Source: an uncultured Flammeovirgaceae bacterium
GTDB lineage: Bacteria > Bacteroidota > Bacteroidia > Cytophagales > Cyclobacteriaceae
DNA length: 15,983 nucleotides
Direction of reading: 5' to 3'
Assembly (NCBI GenBank): GCA_937138955.1
Contig: CAKZPJ010000768.1
Location: 1-15,983, forward strand
The position numbers and the translations under genes are program-made. The notes under the pieces are model-generated. The model saw nothing but the letters and a program-made list of their open reading frames with translations, did no database searches and was not told where the DNA came from. Below are positions 1-8,200 of the stretch, piece by piece; position 1 is the first letter of the stretch, and each line of letters opens with the position of its first letter.

Positions 1-84
1 CAAGAAACCCTACGTATATCATTACACTTTAATATCGATTCCACCCCTACCGAAACCATTGGTGAGGAATCAGATTTGAATTAA
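1..84 (+). CDS. 3' end of an unidentified gene (partial, enters from the left edge)
   Basis: An open frame runs from the first base to a TAA at 82-84 and encodes 27 residues, ending in a polar acidic tail (…GEESDLN). It sits 14 nt before the yebC start on the same strand, the spacing expected inside an operon. The fragment is too short to show a domain and I do not recognise the family. It could also be a chance open frame, since 27 codons without a stop is weak evidence. The tight spacing and same strand make a real gene end more likely. Confidence 0.45.
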   Translation, partial: QETLRISLHFNIDSTPTETIGEESDLN

Positions 85-98
85 AAGACGTTCTCAAT

Positions 99-845
99 AT
101 GGCCGGACACAGTAAATGGGCGAATATAAAGCGACGGAAGGGTGCCCAAGATGCCAAACGGGGCAAAATATTTACCAAGCTTATTAAAGAAGTCACCGTA
201 TCGGCTAAAGAAGGTGGCCCCGACCCAGACGGAAACCCGCGGTTGCGTCTTGCCATTCAGAACGCTAAGGGTGCTAACATGCCCAAGGATACAATTGAGC
301 GAGCAGTGAGCAAAGGTTCGGGTGCTGACGGTGCCGACTACCTGGAAGTAACCTACGAAGGCTACGCCTCGCACGGAGTGGCAGTATTTTTAGAGTGCAC
401 TACCGATAACCTCAACCGAACCGTGGCGAATGTGCGGTCGGCGTTTACTAAACACGGTGGTAGCTTAAGTAAAAATGGCTCGGTAGAATATTTGTTCGAT
501 CGTAAAGGAGTTTTTGTGTTTCCTCAACCGGAAAGCATGAGCGAAGACGAACTGATGCTAGAATTGATTGATGGCGGAGCGGAAGATGTAGCCTACGAAG
601 AAGTCCTAGTGCAAGTTACCTGCGCGATGGAAGACTTCGGTTCACTCCAAGCTAAATTGGATGAATTATCCGTAGAACCAGAAAATGCCGAACTTCAGCG
701 CATTCCCACCACCAGTGTAACCTTAGACGACGAAGCTTTGCTCAGCGTAATGAAACTCATCGATGTACTAGAAGATGACGACGATGTTGCCAAGGTATAC
801 CACAATGCTGATGTAACTGAAGAGCAGATGGAGCTAATTGGATAG
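99..845 (+). CDS. yebC: YebC/PmpR/TACO1 family protein
   Basis: The protein has 248 residues, the normal family length. The hallmark N-terminus MAGHSKWANIKRRKGAQD is present at 1-18, followed by the GKIFTKLIKE helix and the NPRLRLAIQNAK and NMPKDTIERA segments around 46-67. The middle and C-terminal domains (YEGYASHGVAVFLECTTDN, then the acidic C-terminal part) are complete. The family was long annotated as transcriptional regulators (PmpR). Its mitochondrial member TACO1, and more recent bacterial work, point to a ribosome-associated role that helps difficult peptide sequences through translation. Which role applies here cannot be read from the sequence. The ATG at 99 is fixed by the conserved N-terminus, and no Shine–Dalgarno precedes it. 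The gene converges on the cyclophilin gene across 116 nt, in which I see no clear terminator. Confidence 0.96.
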   Translation: MAGHSKWANIKRRKGAQDAKRGKIFTKLIKEVTVSAKEGGPDPDGNPRLRLAIQNAKGANMPKDTIERAVSKGSGADGADYLEVTYEGYASHGVAVFLECTTDNLNRTVANVRSAFTKHGGSLSKNGSVEYLFDRKGVFVFPQPESMSEDELMLELIDGGAEDVAYEEVLVQVTCAMEDFGSLQAKLDELSVEPENAELQRIPTTSVTLDDEALLSVMKLIDVLEDDDDVAKVYHNADVTEEQMELIG

Positions 846-961
846 TGTTATGGTTCTTATTGTCAGGGTTATTAAAGCATTTTTTCTGTATGTCTGCTGT
901 ATTCCTTGTTGTATTATATAGTTCTTCAGGGATAACGGACTAGCCAATTCATCATCTGCTA

Positions 962-1561
962 CTATGAGTCTTTCTCGATCTCAAAGCCATTTTCTTTTAA
1001 CTGTGCCTCAGTAAGCTCAATGATGTTCACATCCAAAGTTACCAATTCGAGAGGGGCGTCCAGTGAATCTGTTTCTAACGTGGCAATTTTTTCTAGTGTT
1101 TCTAGGCCTTTGAACACTTGGCCAAATACGGTATAATTTCCATCTAAGCGAGGGATTCCCTCCTTATCATGGACAATATAAAATTGACAGCCAGCAGATA
1201 GTTTTTCAGGATTACCATCCCTTCCCGCTCCAACTGCTCCGTAAACGTGTTTCAAATCTTCTTTGAACTCTGGGCTTAGCAGATAAGGGGAATCGCTAAA
1301 TCCCTCGGGTGTATCGGGGCAACCTCCTTGGATGACAAAATCTTCTATTACCCGATTAAAACTCAAACTATCCCAATAGCTGGCACTGGCTAATTCTATG
1401 AAACTCGACTTATGCGTTGGGGTTTCGTCATATAACCACACTAGCATTTCTCCGTGGGTCGTAATTATTTGCCCAACTTTATGTTTAGATACTTCCTTTG
1501 GTGAGGCAGTACACGAAGCAATTATAATGATTATCGATGCTATTAAAGGTTTGGTCATCAT
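962..1561 (-). CDS. Cyclophilin-type peptidyl-prolyl cis-trans isomerase, predicted lipoprotein
   Basis: The protein has 199 residues. An N-terminal hydrophobic run (I10-I14) ends in the lipobox I-A-S-C with Cys17, so it is predicted to be exported and lipid-anchored in the envelope. The cyclophilin domain spans about 30-185. FNRVIEDFVIQGG at 68-80 holds the catalytic Arg (R70) and the substrate-contacting Gln78. QFYIV follows at 126-130 and LDGNYTVFGQV at 139-149. The His/Trp found late in eukaryotic cyclophilins is absent, as is usual in short bacterial forms. It would isomerise prolyl bonds in periplasmic or outer-membrane clients. Two ATGs in a row (1561 and 1558) are both possible starts. 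It lies 85 nt after hepT on the same strand; a structured sequence separates the two, so co-transcription is uncertain. Confidence 0.93.
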   Translation of the reverse strand: MMTKPLIASIIIIIASCTASPKEVSKHKVGQIITTHGEMLVWLYDETPTHKSSFIELASASYWDSLSFNRVIEDFVIQGGCPDTPEGFSDSPYLLSPEFKEDLKHVYGAVGAGRDGNPEKLSAGCQFYIVHDKEGIPRLDGNYTVFGQVFKGLETLEKIATLETDSLDAPLELVTLDVNIIELTEAQLKENGFEIEKDS

Positions 1562-1590
1562 CTTGATAATGGAGTTTGTTTAGTATTAGT

Positions 1591-1650
1591 CTAACGCCTA
1601 GTGTAGGCGTAAGCCGATGCGAAGCAAGGCTCATGCTTGCATAGTGTTAG
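1591..1650. repeat. 60-bp structured element covering the hepT stop codon
   Basis: The outer ends CTAAC (1591-1595) and GTTAG (1646-1650) are inverted repeats. Inside are two hairpins. One is a perfect 7-bp stem, 1594-1600 with 1604-1610, with loop GTG; it competes with the outer stem for two bases. The other is a 9-bp stem, 1617-1620 plus 1622-1626 with 1634-1642, with G1621 bulged and a 7-nt loop. There is no T-run on either side, so it is not a standard terminator. The hepT stop codon (1647-1649, − strand) lies in the outer arm, which suggests insertion into, or adoption as, the gene's 3' end. It resembles REP-like or small non-autonomous palindromic elements. No second copy is present in this window. 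Confidence 0.5.
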
Positions 1651-1970
1651 CTCTCATTTCCCCTTTCCTGATCCAATAGGTTTTCTAGCTGAATCTTATT
1701 TTCTATCAAATGATCTTCTGCAATCTCCCATAAAATTTGAGGATCAATCGTATGATAGTCATGAATGGCAAAGTTCCTCAATCCGTACATTTGGCGCCAC
1801 GGTAGTTCAAGATACTTATTCTTAATTGATTTTGGTATCTGATTGGCCGCTTCCCCGATAATCTCGTAATTTCTAGTTACCGCATCAATCACCATGTCAT
1901 TTTGTAAAAAATCCTCGAGGCCATCTACTGTATTTAGATACTTTATGATCTTATCAATAGCCTCGATCAT
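1647..1970 (-). CDS. hepT: HepT-like ribonuclease toxin (DUF86), apparently frameshifted at the 5' end
   Basis: The 107-residue frame matches the HepT/DUF86 family: IIGEAANQIP at 37-46, LPWRQMYGLRN at 56-66, and the catalytic R-x4-H-x-Y motif as R65, H70 and Y72. In characterised pairs HepT is an HEPN RNase, and its partner MntA adenylylates the motif tyrosine to silence it. The frame starts at an internal-looking ATG (EDMIEAIDK in relatives), and an in-frame TAG lies 18 nt upstream. The expected N-terminus M-K-N-R-G-Y-L-A is readable from an ATG at 2007 in a different frame; removing one base at 1980-1983 joins the two into about 119 residues, the usual length. The gene is therefore a frameshift mutant, a sequencing error, or translated from the internal ATG. 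It follows mntA, its expected partner. Confidence 0.85.
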   Translation of the reverse strand: MIEAIDKIIKYLNTVDGLEDFLQNDMVIDAVTRNYEIIGEAANQIPKSIKNKYLELPWRQMYGLRNFAIHDYHTIDPQILWEIAEDHLIENKIQLENLLDQERGNES

Positions 1971-2021
1971 ATCTTCTACTAAACGCTAGGTAGCCTCTAT
2001 TTTTCATACGTACCGTACTTG

Positions 2022-2294
2022 CTATAAGATGGCTTGTTTCCACTGTTTCTTTAAGGCTCTTTCCGTTACCAAATCTACCTTTCTATCCAAAATAGATTCT
2101 AGGTAATCCTTCAAATCAAAGAACTTCCAACCGATTTTTCCGTCAAAGGTAACTAGGACGTCTATATCAGAATACTCCTGGTAATCGCCATTAGCAAATG
2201 ATCCAAAATAGCCAATCCGATTAATTCCAAATTCATCTTGTAAATAGGGTTTTACCGCCCTAATTTTATTCTCTATTTCTTGGGGTGTATCCAT
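2022..2294 (-). CDS. mntA: MntA-like minimal nucleotidyltransferase antitoxin
   Basis: This is a 90-residue minimal nucleotidyltransferase of the pol-beta superfamily. The signature is intact: G31-S32 in GYFGSFANGD, then D43 and D45 in SDIDVLV as metal ligands, and a third acidic residue D74 in KVDLVT. In known MntA–HepT pairs this enzyme transfers AMP from ATP to the tyrosine of the HepT R-x4-H-x-Y motif and so neutralises the RNase. It lies upstream of hepT on the same strand, 14 nt before the presumed original hepT start (2007) and 51 nt before the intact ATG (1970). Some families of this size were formerly annotated as antitoxin MNT or DNA polymerase beta domain protein. No promoter is obvious upstream. 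Confidence 0.9.
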   Translation of the reverse strand: MDTPQEIENKIRAVKPYLQDEFGINRIGYFGSFANGDYQEYSDIDVLVTFDGKIGWKFFDLKDYLESILDRKVDLVTERALKKQWKQAIL

Positions 2295-2597
2295 ACTTTA
2301 AAAATAGCAGTTTCTCCTTTCAATTCAATGAGGGCTAACAACCTGATAAACGCGACGGTGCATTTATTTATCATATGCCTATAGTGTTTCTAATTGATTT
2401 CCCTGCTAATAAAAGTGAAACCAAGTTTTAATTTAATTTATTCTTAGAATAACGTGATTATTCATTTTAAAGGAGTTAAACATTTACAGTCGTTTACTCC
2501 CAACTAGTTTCTTCTGACTATGCTAATGATAGCAGGTGAATATACGAAAATAGAAGTCGATTTCTGCTGCCAACACTAATGACCTTGGCATCACGAA
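2295..2597. other. 303-bp gene-free gap between mntA and the NFACT gene
   Basis: This A/T-rich spacer separates two − strand genes. I see no coding frame with recognisable content and no tRNA. The only structure is an imperfect hairpin at 2472-2500: a 9-bp stem (GGAGT-AAAC with GTTT-ACTCC), one bulged T and a 10-nt loop. It could be a weak terminator for the NFACT transcript, but no T-run follows on the − strand. The mntA promoter should lie in the left part. I found no good TTTG / TAnnTTTG match there, and an AAAGGAG about 23 nt from the mntA ATG is too distant to act as its ribosome-binding site. Confidence 0.6.
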
Positions 2598-4157
2598 CTA
2601 CCCCGGCAACTTCGGTTCTACCATCACCACTTCTTCTCGGTCAACTATAACTGCTCCCGGGGGTAGATTCTTGGACTTACGGACGTATTTTCGAGGAGTG
2701 ACAATAACGGGACAGAGAGAATCACTCTTTCGTTTGGAGTAGTAGGCCGCAATTTGGGCGGCTTGCTCTACAATATAGGGCGGAGGCGGTTGGTTGCCCT
2801 GCTGTTTGATGATCACGTGAGAACCGGTTACATCCTTTGCATGTAACCACAGATCATCTTTGTGAGAGTAGTTACGAATCAGTTCATCGTTATTTTTAGC
2901 ACTTTTGCCCACCCAAACTGTATAACCATCCAAGCCAAACACTCGGAAAGGAAAATTCTTTTCTTCTTCTGCCTTGGTATCCAGTAACTGATGTTCCTCG
3001 GCGTACTGCCGAATTTCGGTCAGATCATCTAGCGGTTCTAAGTATTCTAAATGAACTTCCGTTTCAAGTAACTGCGATTCTTTCTGCTCAATATTTTTAC
3101 GGAGCTGGGCTATCTCTATTTTCTGATTCTTAGCCTTGCGGTAGTAACGCTCCGCATTTTTCTGAGGAGAAAGTTGACGGTTCAACTTAATGTTTACCGT
3201 TTGATTGTGATAAAAATCAAACAAGGCTACTTCGGTAACTCTTGCCGGAATCTGGTGCAGGTTCGCCATAATAATGTCGGCTATTTGCTGGTGCTGAAGG
3301 CCTTTTTCCAGTTTCTCTAAAGTGCGTTGATTCTTCCGAATGTACTGCTCGCTTTGTTTCTTTTGTTTCTCTAACTTCTGTAGAAGCTTTCCTTTCAGGC
3401 TATCGAGCCGAATGCGTTTAATTTTGCGAAGAAAAAAATCGTTTAGGGCAGGCATTGGTTCGGTAAACCGCGCTACTGTATTGCCCAGCGGAAGCAAACT
3501 CAGATGCAATTTGCCTTGCCACTCAATGACAAAGTATTGGTTAGGGTTTTCTAAAGTAGCGAGTACCGACTGTAAGAGTTTCCACTGTTCATCAGAAGAT
3601 TTATCCTCATAGTTCTGTTGCTGTAGAAAACTTAGCGGAATCTTACCAAACGTGAAGTAAAGCTCACGAATATTTCCTTCGGCAGTATCAAACGCCGCAC
3701 GGTCTGCGGTTAATGAACGATCTAGAGAAGAAATTTCCAACGAATAATCGTTTGCCAAACTACTACGGAAAATGTCAGTGACTTGGTTACTTTCGGTAAG
3801 CAGTAAATTAGCCCGATTGCCGTGCATTTTAAACAACAAACCCCGCCCACCGAAGTGTAACCAGAAACTACGTTCGTTAGTAAACTGCTGGATTTTAATC
3901 ACTTCTTGATCTAAAAGCTCTGAAAACAAATCGACGCTATTGCGTTTAGCCCGATGAAATTGTACTGGAAATTGTAAACAGCAAAAATAAGCAGCAAAGT
4001 GAACTTTGATAAAAAGCTCTTGCTGATCGTCAGTATTGTAGAAACCCAGAATCAGTTCGTCTTTATTCTGACTAAAGCAAGCACCTAACTTCATCCCTAG
4101 CAACTGAGGACGTAGCGTATCAGTAAGCTGACGTAAGAAATAGTAATTATGGTGCAT
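2598..4157 (-). CDS. NFACT-family protein (RqcH/FbpA/Tae2-like), ribosome quality control
   Basis: The protein has 519 residues, somewhat short for RqcH (about 570). An NFACT-N domain occupies about 1-240, with FTNERSFWLHF at 92-102 and MHGNRANLLL at 111-120. A helical coiled-coil part spans about 245-370 and includes the conserved ADIIMANLHQIP stretch (293-304) and a Lys/Glu/Gln-rich segment. The NFACT-R (DUF814) domain spans about 400-515, with GYTVWVGKSAKNNDELI and LWLHAKDVTGSHVIIK (436-451). Bacterial RqcH binds obstructed 50S subunits and adds C-terminal alanine tails that mark nascent chains for degradation. The Asp-Arg pair important for tRNA handling in Bacillus RqcH appears to align with E95-R96, a conservative change. 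Older annotations call the family fibronectin-binding protein. The gene lies 124 nt downstream of miaA on the same strand. Confidence 0.9.
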   Translation of the reverse strand: MHHNYYFLRQLTDTLRPQLLGMKLGACFSQNKDELILGFYNTDDQQELFIKVHFAAYFCCLQFPVQFHRAKRNSVDLFSELLDQEVIKIQQFTNERSFWLHFGGRGLLFKMHGNRANLLLTESNQVTDIFRSSLANDYSLEISSLDRSLTADRAAFDTAEGNIRELYFTFGKIPLSFLQQQNYEDKSSDEQWKLLQSVLATLENPNQYFVIEWQGKLHLSLLPLGNTVARFTEPMPALNDFFLRKIKRIRLDSLKGKLLQKLEKQKKQSEQYIRKNQRTLEKLEKGLQHQQIADIIMANLHQIPARVTEVALFDFYHNQTVNIKLNRQLSPQKNAERYYRKAKNQKIEIAQLRKNIEQKESQLLETEVHLEYLEPLDDLTEIRQYAEEHQLLDTKAEEEKNFPFRVFGLDGYTVWVGKSAKNNDELIRNYSHKDDLWLHAKDVTGSHVIIKQQGNQPPPPYIVEQAAQIAAYYSKRKSDSLCPVIVTPRKYVRKSKNLPPGAVIVDREEVVMVEPKLPG

Positions 4158-4281
4158 AAGTGGGTAGTTGCTCTCTAGTTCAATTGCTGATTTCTATCGG
4201 AAGACGGAAAGTATCAATATGATAGTATGTACTACGAATCTTTCTTTCATCCTCTGTCCTTCAGTTCCACATCTCATATTT

Positions 4282-5199
4282 TCATTGGTCAATATGCCTA
4301 ATAAGACGAGCAAGCAGTTGACTACTCAATAGGTCGGTATCAAACCAATTAACTTCAGGATCATTACGAAACCAGGTCCATTGCCGTTTGGCGTAGCGTC
4401 GGCTGTTACGTTTAATTAGGCGAATAGCTTCGTCTTGCCCGTATTGTCCCGTAAAGTACGGAAACCATTCTTGGTAGCCTACCGTATGTAGCGCATTCAT
4501 ATGCTGATAGTTAAGAAGAGCCTTAGCTTCCGCTTCCAATCCGGCTTCTATCATCTGATCAACCCGCAAATTAATCCGTTGGTAAAGCGCATTTCGATCC
4601 ATCGTAATCCCAATTTTAATGATCTGAAATGGGCGAGAATTAGTGCGTTTTTGCTTCTTCCTAAATTCAGAAAAAGGCCTCCCTGAACTATGATACACTT
4701 CCAAAGCTCGCAGTATCCGGCGGTGATTTTGTCGATCCACTTGTTGGTGATACGTTGGGTCAACTCGCTGCAATTCTTCCAATAAGAAGCTTAGCCCATT
4801 TGCTTCATATTGTTTCTGCCAGTGATTACGGCATTCGTCAGAAATATCGGGCATGGCATCTATTCCTTCACAAAGTGCTTTCACATATAAGCCCGAACCA
4901 CCGGTAGCAATCACCAACGGGTATTTTTGAAATAGCTCTTCGGTGATTGATAAAGCATCTTGCTCGAACTGTTTTACATCGTAGGCTTGCGTGATTGACA
5001 AACTATCTACCAAATGATGAGGAACTTGAGCTAATTCGTTGGGCTTAGGTTTGGCTGTTCCTATAGTCATCTCCCGATAAAACTGTCGAGAGTCGGTAGA
5101 AATAACCTCGGTATGGTAGTGCTGAGCTAACTGAATACATACTTCCGTTTTTCCTACGGCAGTGGGTCCTACGACCATAATAAGCGTTGGTTGGGCCAT
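4282..5199 (-). CDS. miaA: tRNA dimethylallyltransferase MiaA
   Basis: MiaA transfers a dimethylallyl group from DMAPP to N6 of A37 in tRNAs reading codons that start with U. This stabilises codon–anticodon pairing and is the first step of ms2i6A. The 305 residues are full length for the family. Visible motifs are the P-loop GPTAVGKT (11-18), DSRQFYREM (36-44), the GTAKP loop (47-51), HHLVD (61-65), GGSGLYVKAL (100-109), RRILRALEVY (160-169), TVGYQEWF (239-246) and the C-terminal RRYAKRQWTWFRND (267-280). The ATG at 5199 lies directly before the hydrophobic strand leading to the P-loop. The gene is transcribed away from the hybrid kinase gene across a 77-nt divergent intergenic region. Confidence 0.97.
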   Translation of the reverse strand: MAQPTLIMVVGPTAVGKTEVCIQLAQHYHTEVISTDSRQFYREMTIGTAKPKPNELAQVPHHLVDSLSITQAYDVKQFEQDALSITEELFQKYPLVIATGGSGLYVKALCEGIDAMPDISDECRNHWQKQYEANGLSFLLEELQRVDPTYHQQVDRQNHRRILRALEVYHSSGRPFSEFRKKQKRTNSRPFQIIKIGITMDRNALYQRINLRVDQMIEAGLEAEAKALLNYQHMNALHTVGYQEWFPYFTGQYGQDEAIRLIKRNSRRYAKRQWTWFRNDPEVNWFDTDLLSSQLLARLIRHIDQ

Positions 5200-5224
5200 A
5201 CCAGCATTACGGAAAATACCCAGC

Positions 5225-5257
5225 TTTGGATTTATACTCGCTTATTCCGTAAATTGG
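5225..5257 (+). promoter_or_regulatory. Candidate Bacteroidota-type promoter for the hybrid kinase gene
   Basis: TTTG at 5225-5228 is followed, after 21 nt, by TAAATTGG at 5250-5257. The Bacteroidota housekeeping consensus is TTTG, about 19-21 nt, then TAnnTTTG, so the second box matches at five of six fixed positions. Transcription would begin near 5264 and give a leader of about 13 nt before the ATG at 5277, short but acceptable in a phylum that rarely uses Shine–Dalgarno sequences. The site is in the short divergent gap with miaA. A chance match in A/T-rich DNA is possible. Confidence 0.35.
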
Positions 5258-5276
5258 AAAAATCCATAAATTCTCT

Positions 5277-8200
5277 ATGGCCAGTATTAAGAAACCATCA
5301 TCACTAGAACAAGAGAACCAGCAACTAAAAGCAGAAATTGCCCGAATGCAGGGTGAGGTACAGACTGCCAAAGTCTCGTTGAATCATTTGCAAGAGTCGC
5401 TACTGCACTCCGAGTTGTTGGTCGTTTCCACCGATCAAGCGGGTGAGGTTACTTATTGCAACCACGCTTTCGCTGGAGCAGTAGGCAGGGCATTGGATCA
5501 GGTAAGAGGGCAAAATTTGTTCAATGAGCTAGAACCTTTAAGAGGAAAGAGAATTACCATTAGTCAGTTTATTGAACTGACCAAAAACCGGAAAGAAACT
5601 AGCCGCATTAAGCAGTTCATCCGCACCTCCTCCGGCCATAAGCTAACGATTAACCTTCAGAGCATTATTCTTCATCAAGAAGGGAGGCAGGGGCTCACTA
5701 TTATTGCGGAGGATATTACCCAGCACAAACAGGTTCGAAAAAAGCTACAGCAAAGCAATAGGCAGTTAGCCGAACTCTACAACCGAGCGTACGATCTCAT
5801 TGTAGTAGCCGACGAAGAAGGGATGATTTCGATGGCGAATAAGGCTTTTCATGTTAAGCTAAAGTATCGAAACGCCGATATTGAGAAGTTGTCTCTATTC
5901 GATATTGTAGCAACTTCTTACCGAGAACAATTCATTGCCCTCTGGAAACGAACCTTAGCCCAAAAACAGTCAGATAGTTTTCGGCTGGCATTTGCCTCCA
6001 GCCAAAATGAGGTTATTCATGTTTCTGGCACATTAACCGCTAGTTTGCAAGACAGAAAAATGAAGGTGCGCGGTGTTTTTCAAGATATTAGCGATCAGGT
6101 GCGGGCTGATCAGGCTCGAGGTTTATACTACAGTATCACGAATTTAGTGCTGCAAAGTCCCAATTTGGATAATCTGTACCCGAACATTCATCGGGAGCTG
6201 GATAAAACCATAGCCACTGAAGATTTAGCCATTGCTACCTCGCGAGAGGATCAGTTAAACTTCGTCTACGAAAAAAGCCAAGATGCTGAGCGTTATAACA
6301 ACGAAGATCAACATGAAGCTCTTAGGGCACTTTGTCACTATACAATACTTGTAGATCACCCACTATTCTTACATCAAGATGATATTTATGAACTACAGCG
6401 GTCAGAAAAGATACCAGACGCTCCGGTAGTACCAAAAACCTGGATCGGTATTCCGCTCAAAATTCGGGGTACGTTAGTGGGCATACTCGCTTTGCAAAAT
6501 TTTGACCAAGGTGATCAGGTAGGAATTAATGATTTTGAACTTCTTGATTTTGTTTCTGGTCAAATTGCGCTGATTGTGGAGCGAAAGCGGAGCGAAGAAG
6601 CCCTGCGAGATTATACGGGTCAATTAAAAGCTATTCTTGAGAGTAGTACGCATCTTATTTGGTCAGTAGACCAAGATTTACGTCTCACTACCTTTAACCA
6701 TAATTTTAAGACCACATTTCGTTCTCACTATGGCGTAGAACCAATATTAGGCGAGGTGTACAACCTGTTAGATGAAAAAACAACGGAACAATACCTCACC
6801 CAGTGGAAGGATAAATACTTGCAAGTATTTGAGGGAGATATCGCTCATTTCGTATCTAAAATGAGGTTCGGCAAAGATGTCGTTGTCTGGAAATCCGTTT
6901 ACCTGAACCCGATTTACCGAGAGGATGGAAGCATTCGTGAGATATCGGGTATTGCACACGATATTACTCAGCGTCTTCAGTCAGAGCAAGCACTAACCGA
7001 AAGTGAAGAAAAATTCAGAACCATATTCGAGTCATTCCAAGATATCTATTTTCGGTGCCGCTTAGATGGAACCATTACGATGGTGAGTCCATCTGTACAG
7101 GAGCTTGCTGACTATGCGGTAGACGAGGTGGAAGGTCGGGACATAACCAACTACTATTTGTACGACAAGAAAACGAAGAATCTTATTCGCCAACTAGTGA
7201 AAAACAAGCGGGTTCGGAATTTCGAGGCCACGGTTATCAGTAAATCAGGCAAATTAATTCCTTGTATTTGTAATGTGCGACTGGTTGGTAATTTATCGGG
7301 CAAAACCACTGAGATAGAAGGGGTACTCCGCGACATAACCCAACTTAAAGAGACTACCCGTGCGTTGCAGAAGGCAAAGGATGTGGCTGAGCAGTCACTA
7401 AAAGCAAAAGAGGCTTTTTTGGCAAATATGAGCCACGAAATTCGTACTCCTATGAATGGCGTAATTAGTATGGTGGATATGCTAGCTGATACTCGCTTAA
7501 ATGAAGAGCAGTCAGATTATGTGCAGACTATCAAGTATTCTTCGGAGACATTGCTCACCATTCTGAACGATATTCTGGATTTATCCAAAATAGAAGCTGG
7601 CAAAATGCAGTTATATTTAGTGGCTCTACCACTGGAAGGAATACTAGAGAAAAATCATAACCTTTTTGCTCAGCAGGCAACCTCTAAAAACCTTCGGTTT
7701 GAGTATCAGCTTGAAGCAGGGTTGCCTGAGTATTTCTGGGTAGACGAAACTAGGCTGTTGCAGATACTATCTAACCTTACTTCCAACGCTATTAAATTTA
7801 CTGAGAGCGGACAAGTGATCATTCGGGTAGAAGAGGTTATCGCTGAAAGTGAAAATTTGGACATAGCTAATAAACACACCATTAAAATTTCAGTACAAGA
7901 CTCAGGTATTGGAATATCTCAAAAAGATCAAGATGAGTTATTTGAGAGCTTTAACCAAGTAGATCCCTCTACCTCAAAGAAGTACAAAGGTACTGGGTTG
8001 GGCTTATCAATTGCCCGTCAGCTCACTAGTTTAATGCAAGGTGATATAGGAGTGTATTCCGAACCCATGCAAGGGAGTACTTTCTGGTTTACTTTTGTAG
8101 CCAGAGCTGCTCACCCCGATGAGATTCAGCAAACTTCATCTGAAACTGCCGCCATTCATTTTACAGATAATGTACCACAAATTTTAGTCGTTGACGATAA

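Noticed and set aside
2472..2500. Imperfect hairpin as a terminator for the NFACT gene
   Set aside because: It lies about 100 nt past the stop, has a bulge and no T-run on the − strand, so support is too weak for a separate feature.
99..5199. yebC, NFACT and miaA as one translation-rescue system
   Set aside because: They are on opposite strands or separated by unrelated genes; the shared theme is common among housekeeping genes and does not show a system.
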